From JALOOE01 sp964423545 (lineage in GTDB: Bacteria; Chloroflexota; Anaerolineae; CG2-30-64-16): a DNA stretch of 12,949 nt. Made by a program: the position numbers and the translations under genes. The notes beneath the pieces were generated by a model. The model was not told the DNA's origin. It did not search any database and saw nothing but the letters and a program-made list of their open reading frames with translations. Location: positions 1 to 12,949 of the forward strand of contig CAYRFV010000153.1 in the NCBI GenBank assembly GCA_964423545.1, read 5' to 3'. Of this stretch, positions 12,899 to 12,949 are shown piece by piece (within the stretch, counting starts at the first letter, position 1; every line of letters begins with the position of its first letter).

Positions 12899-12949
12899 CC
12901 TGTCCCGCCGACGATGCCGGCCGGCGCGCCGAACCCGTGCGACACTGCG
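12885..12949. other. Flanking DNA right of IS element 2
   Basis: Begins with the TA that matches the left target duplicate. No gene is recognisable. The minus-strand frame that should continue the phosphorylase remnant carries a TAG at 12897-12895. Confidence 0.5.

Noticed and set aside
1..12949. CRISPR arrays, tRNA or rRNA genes, riboswitches
   Set aside because: No regularly spaced repeats, cloverleaf-like segments or conserved riboswitch cores were seen.

Overview
The window is dominated by one minus-strand phosphonate-utilisation (carbon-phosphorus lyase) operon, read from about 11.3 kb down to 1.1 kb: phnC, phnE, phnD, phnG, phnH, phnI, phnJ, phnK, a calcineurin-like phosphoesterase, phnL, phnM and a hexapeptide-repeat acetyltransferase. 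Most junctions overlap or are under 20 bp, and the exceptions are the 72-bp phnE-phnD and 76-bp phnD-phnG gaps. An insertion sequence sits at each end, both carrying plus-strand transposases. The high G+C, a lipoprotein-type PhnD and the style of the two transposases suggest a bacterium such as a member of the Chloroflexota. That placement is an inference and rests on no marker gene.

Layout. 1-53 is flanking DNA. 54-1165 is IS element 1, a DDE transposase between imperfect inverted repeats, inserted at the very 3' end of the acetyltransferase gene. 1106-11344 is the phn operon. 11345-11730 is intergenic and holds a candidate Pho-type promoter. 11731-11963 is the 3' end of what looks like an alpha-glucan phosphorylase gene, minus strand. 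11966-12884 is IS element 2 of the IS5 family, with TA target duplications and a degenerate transposase. 12885-12949 is flanking DNA.

How the genes work together. PhnC, PhnE and PhnD form the phosphonate ABC importer. PhnI with PhnG, PhnH and PhnL attaches the phosphonate to ribose triphosphate, PhnM removes pyrophosphate, and PhnJ should break the C-P bond by radical SAM chemistry. PhnK is the ATPase that docks on the core complex. Neither PhnP nor PhnN is in the window; the embedded phosphoesterase is a candidate for the missing cyclic-phosphate hydrolase step. The acetyltransferase probably modifies aminophosphonates.

The main surprises are in the catalytic core. phnI has a frameshift at a GC-dinucleotide run around 6761-6768. 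PhnJ is an intact, otherwise well-conserved ORF that lacks three of the four cysteines known to be essential in E. coli PhnJ. Either this operon is decaying between two insertion sequences, or it belongs to a PhnJ lineage that no longer uses the canonical Fe-S/thiyl mechanism.
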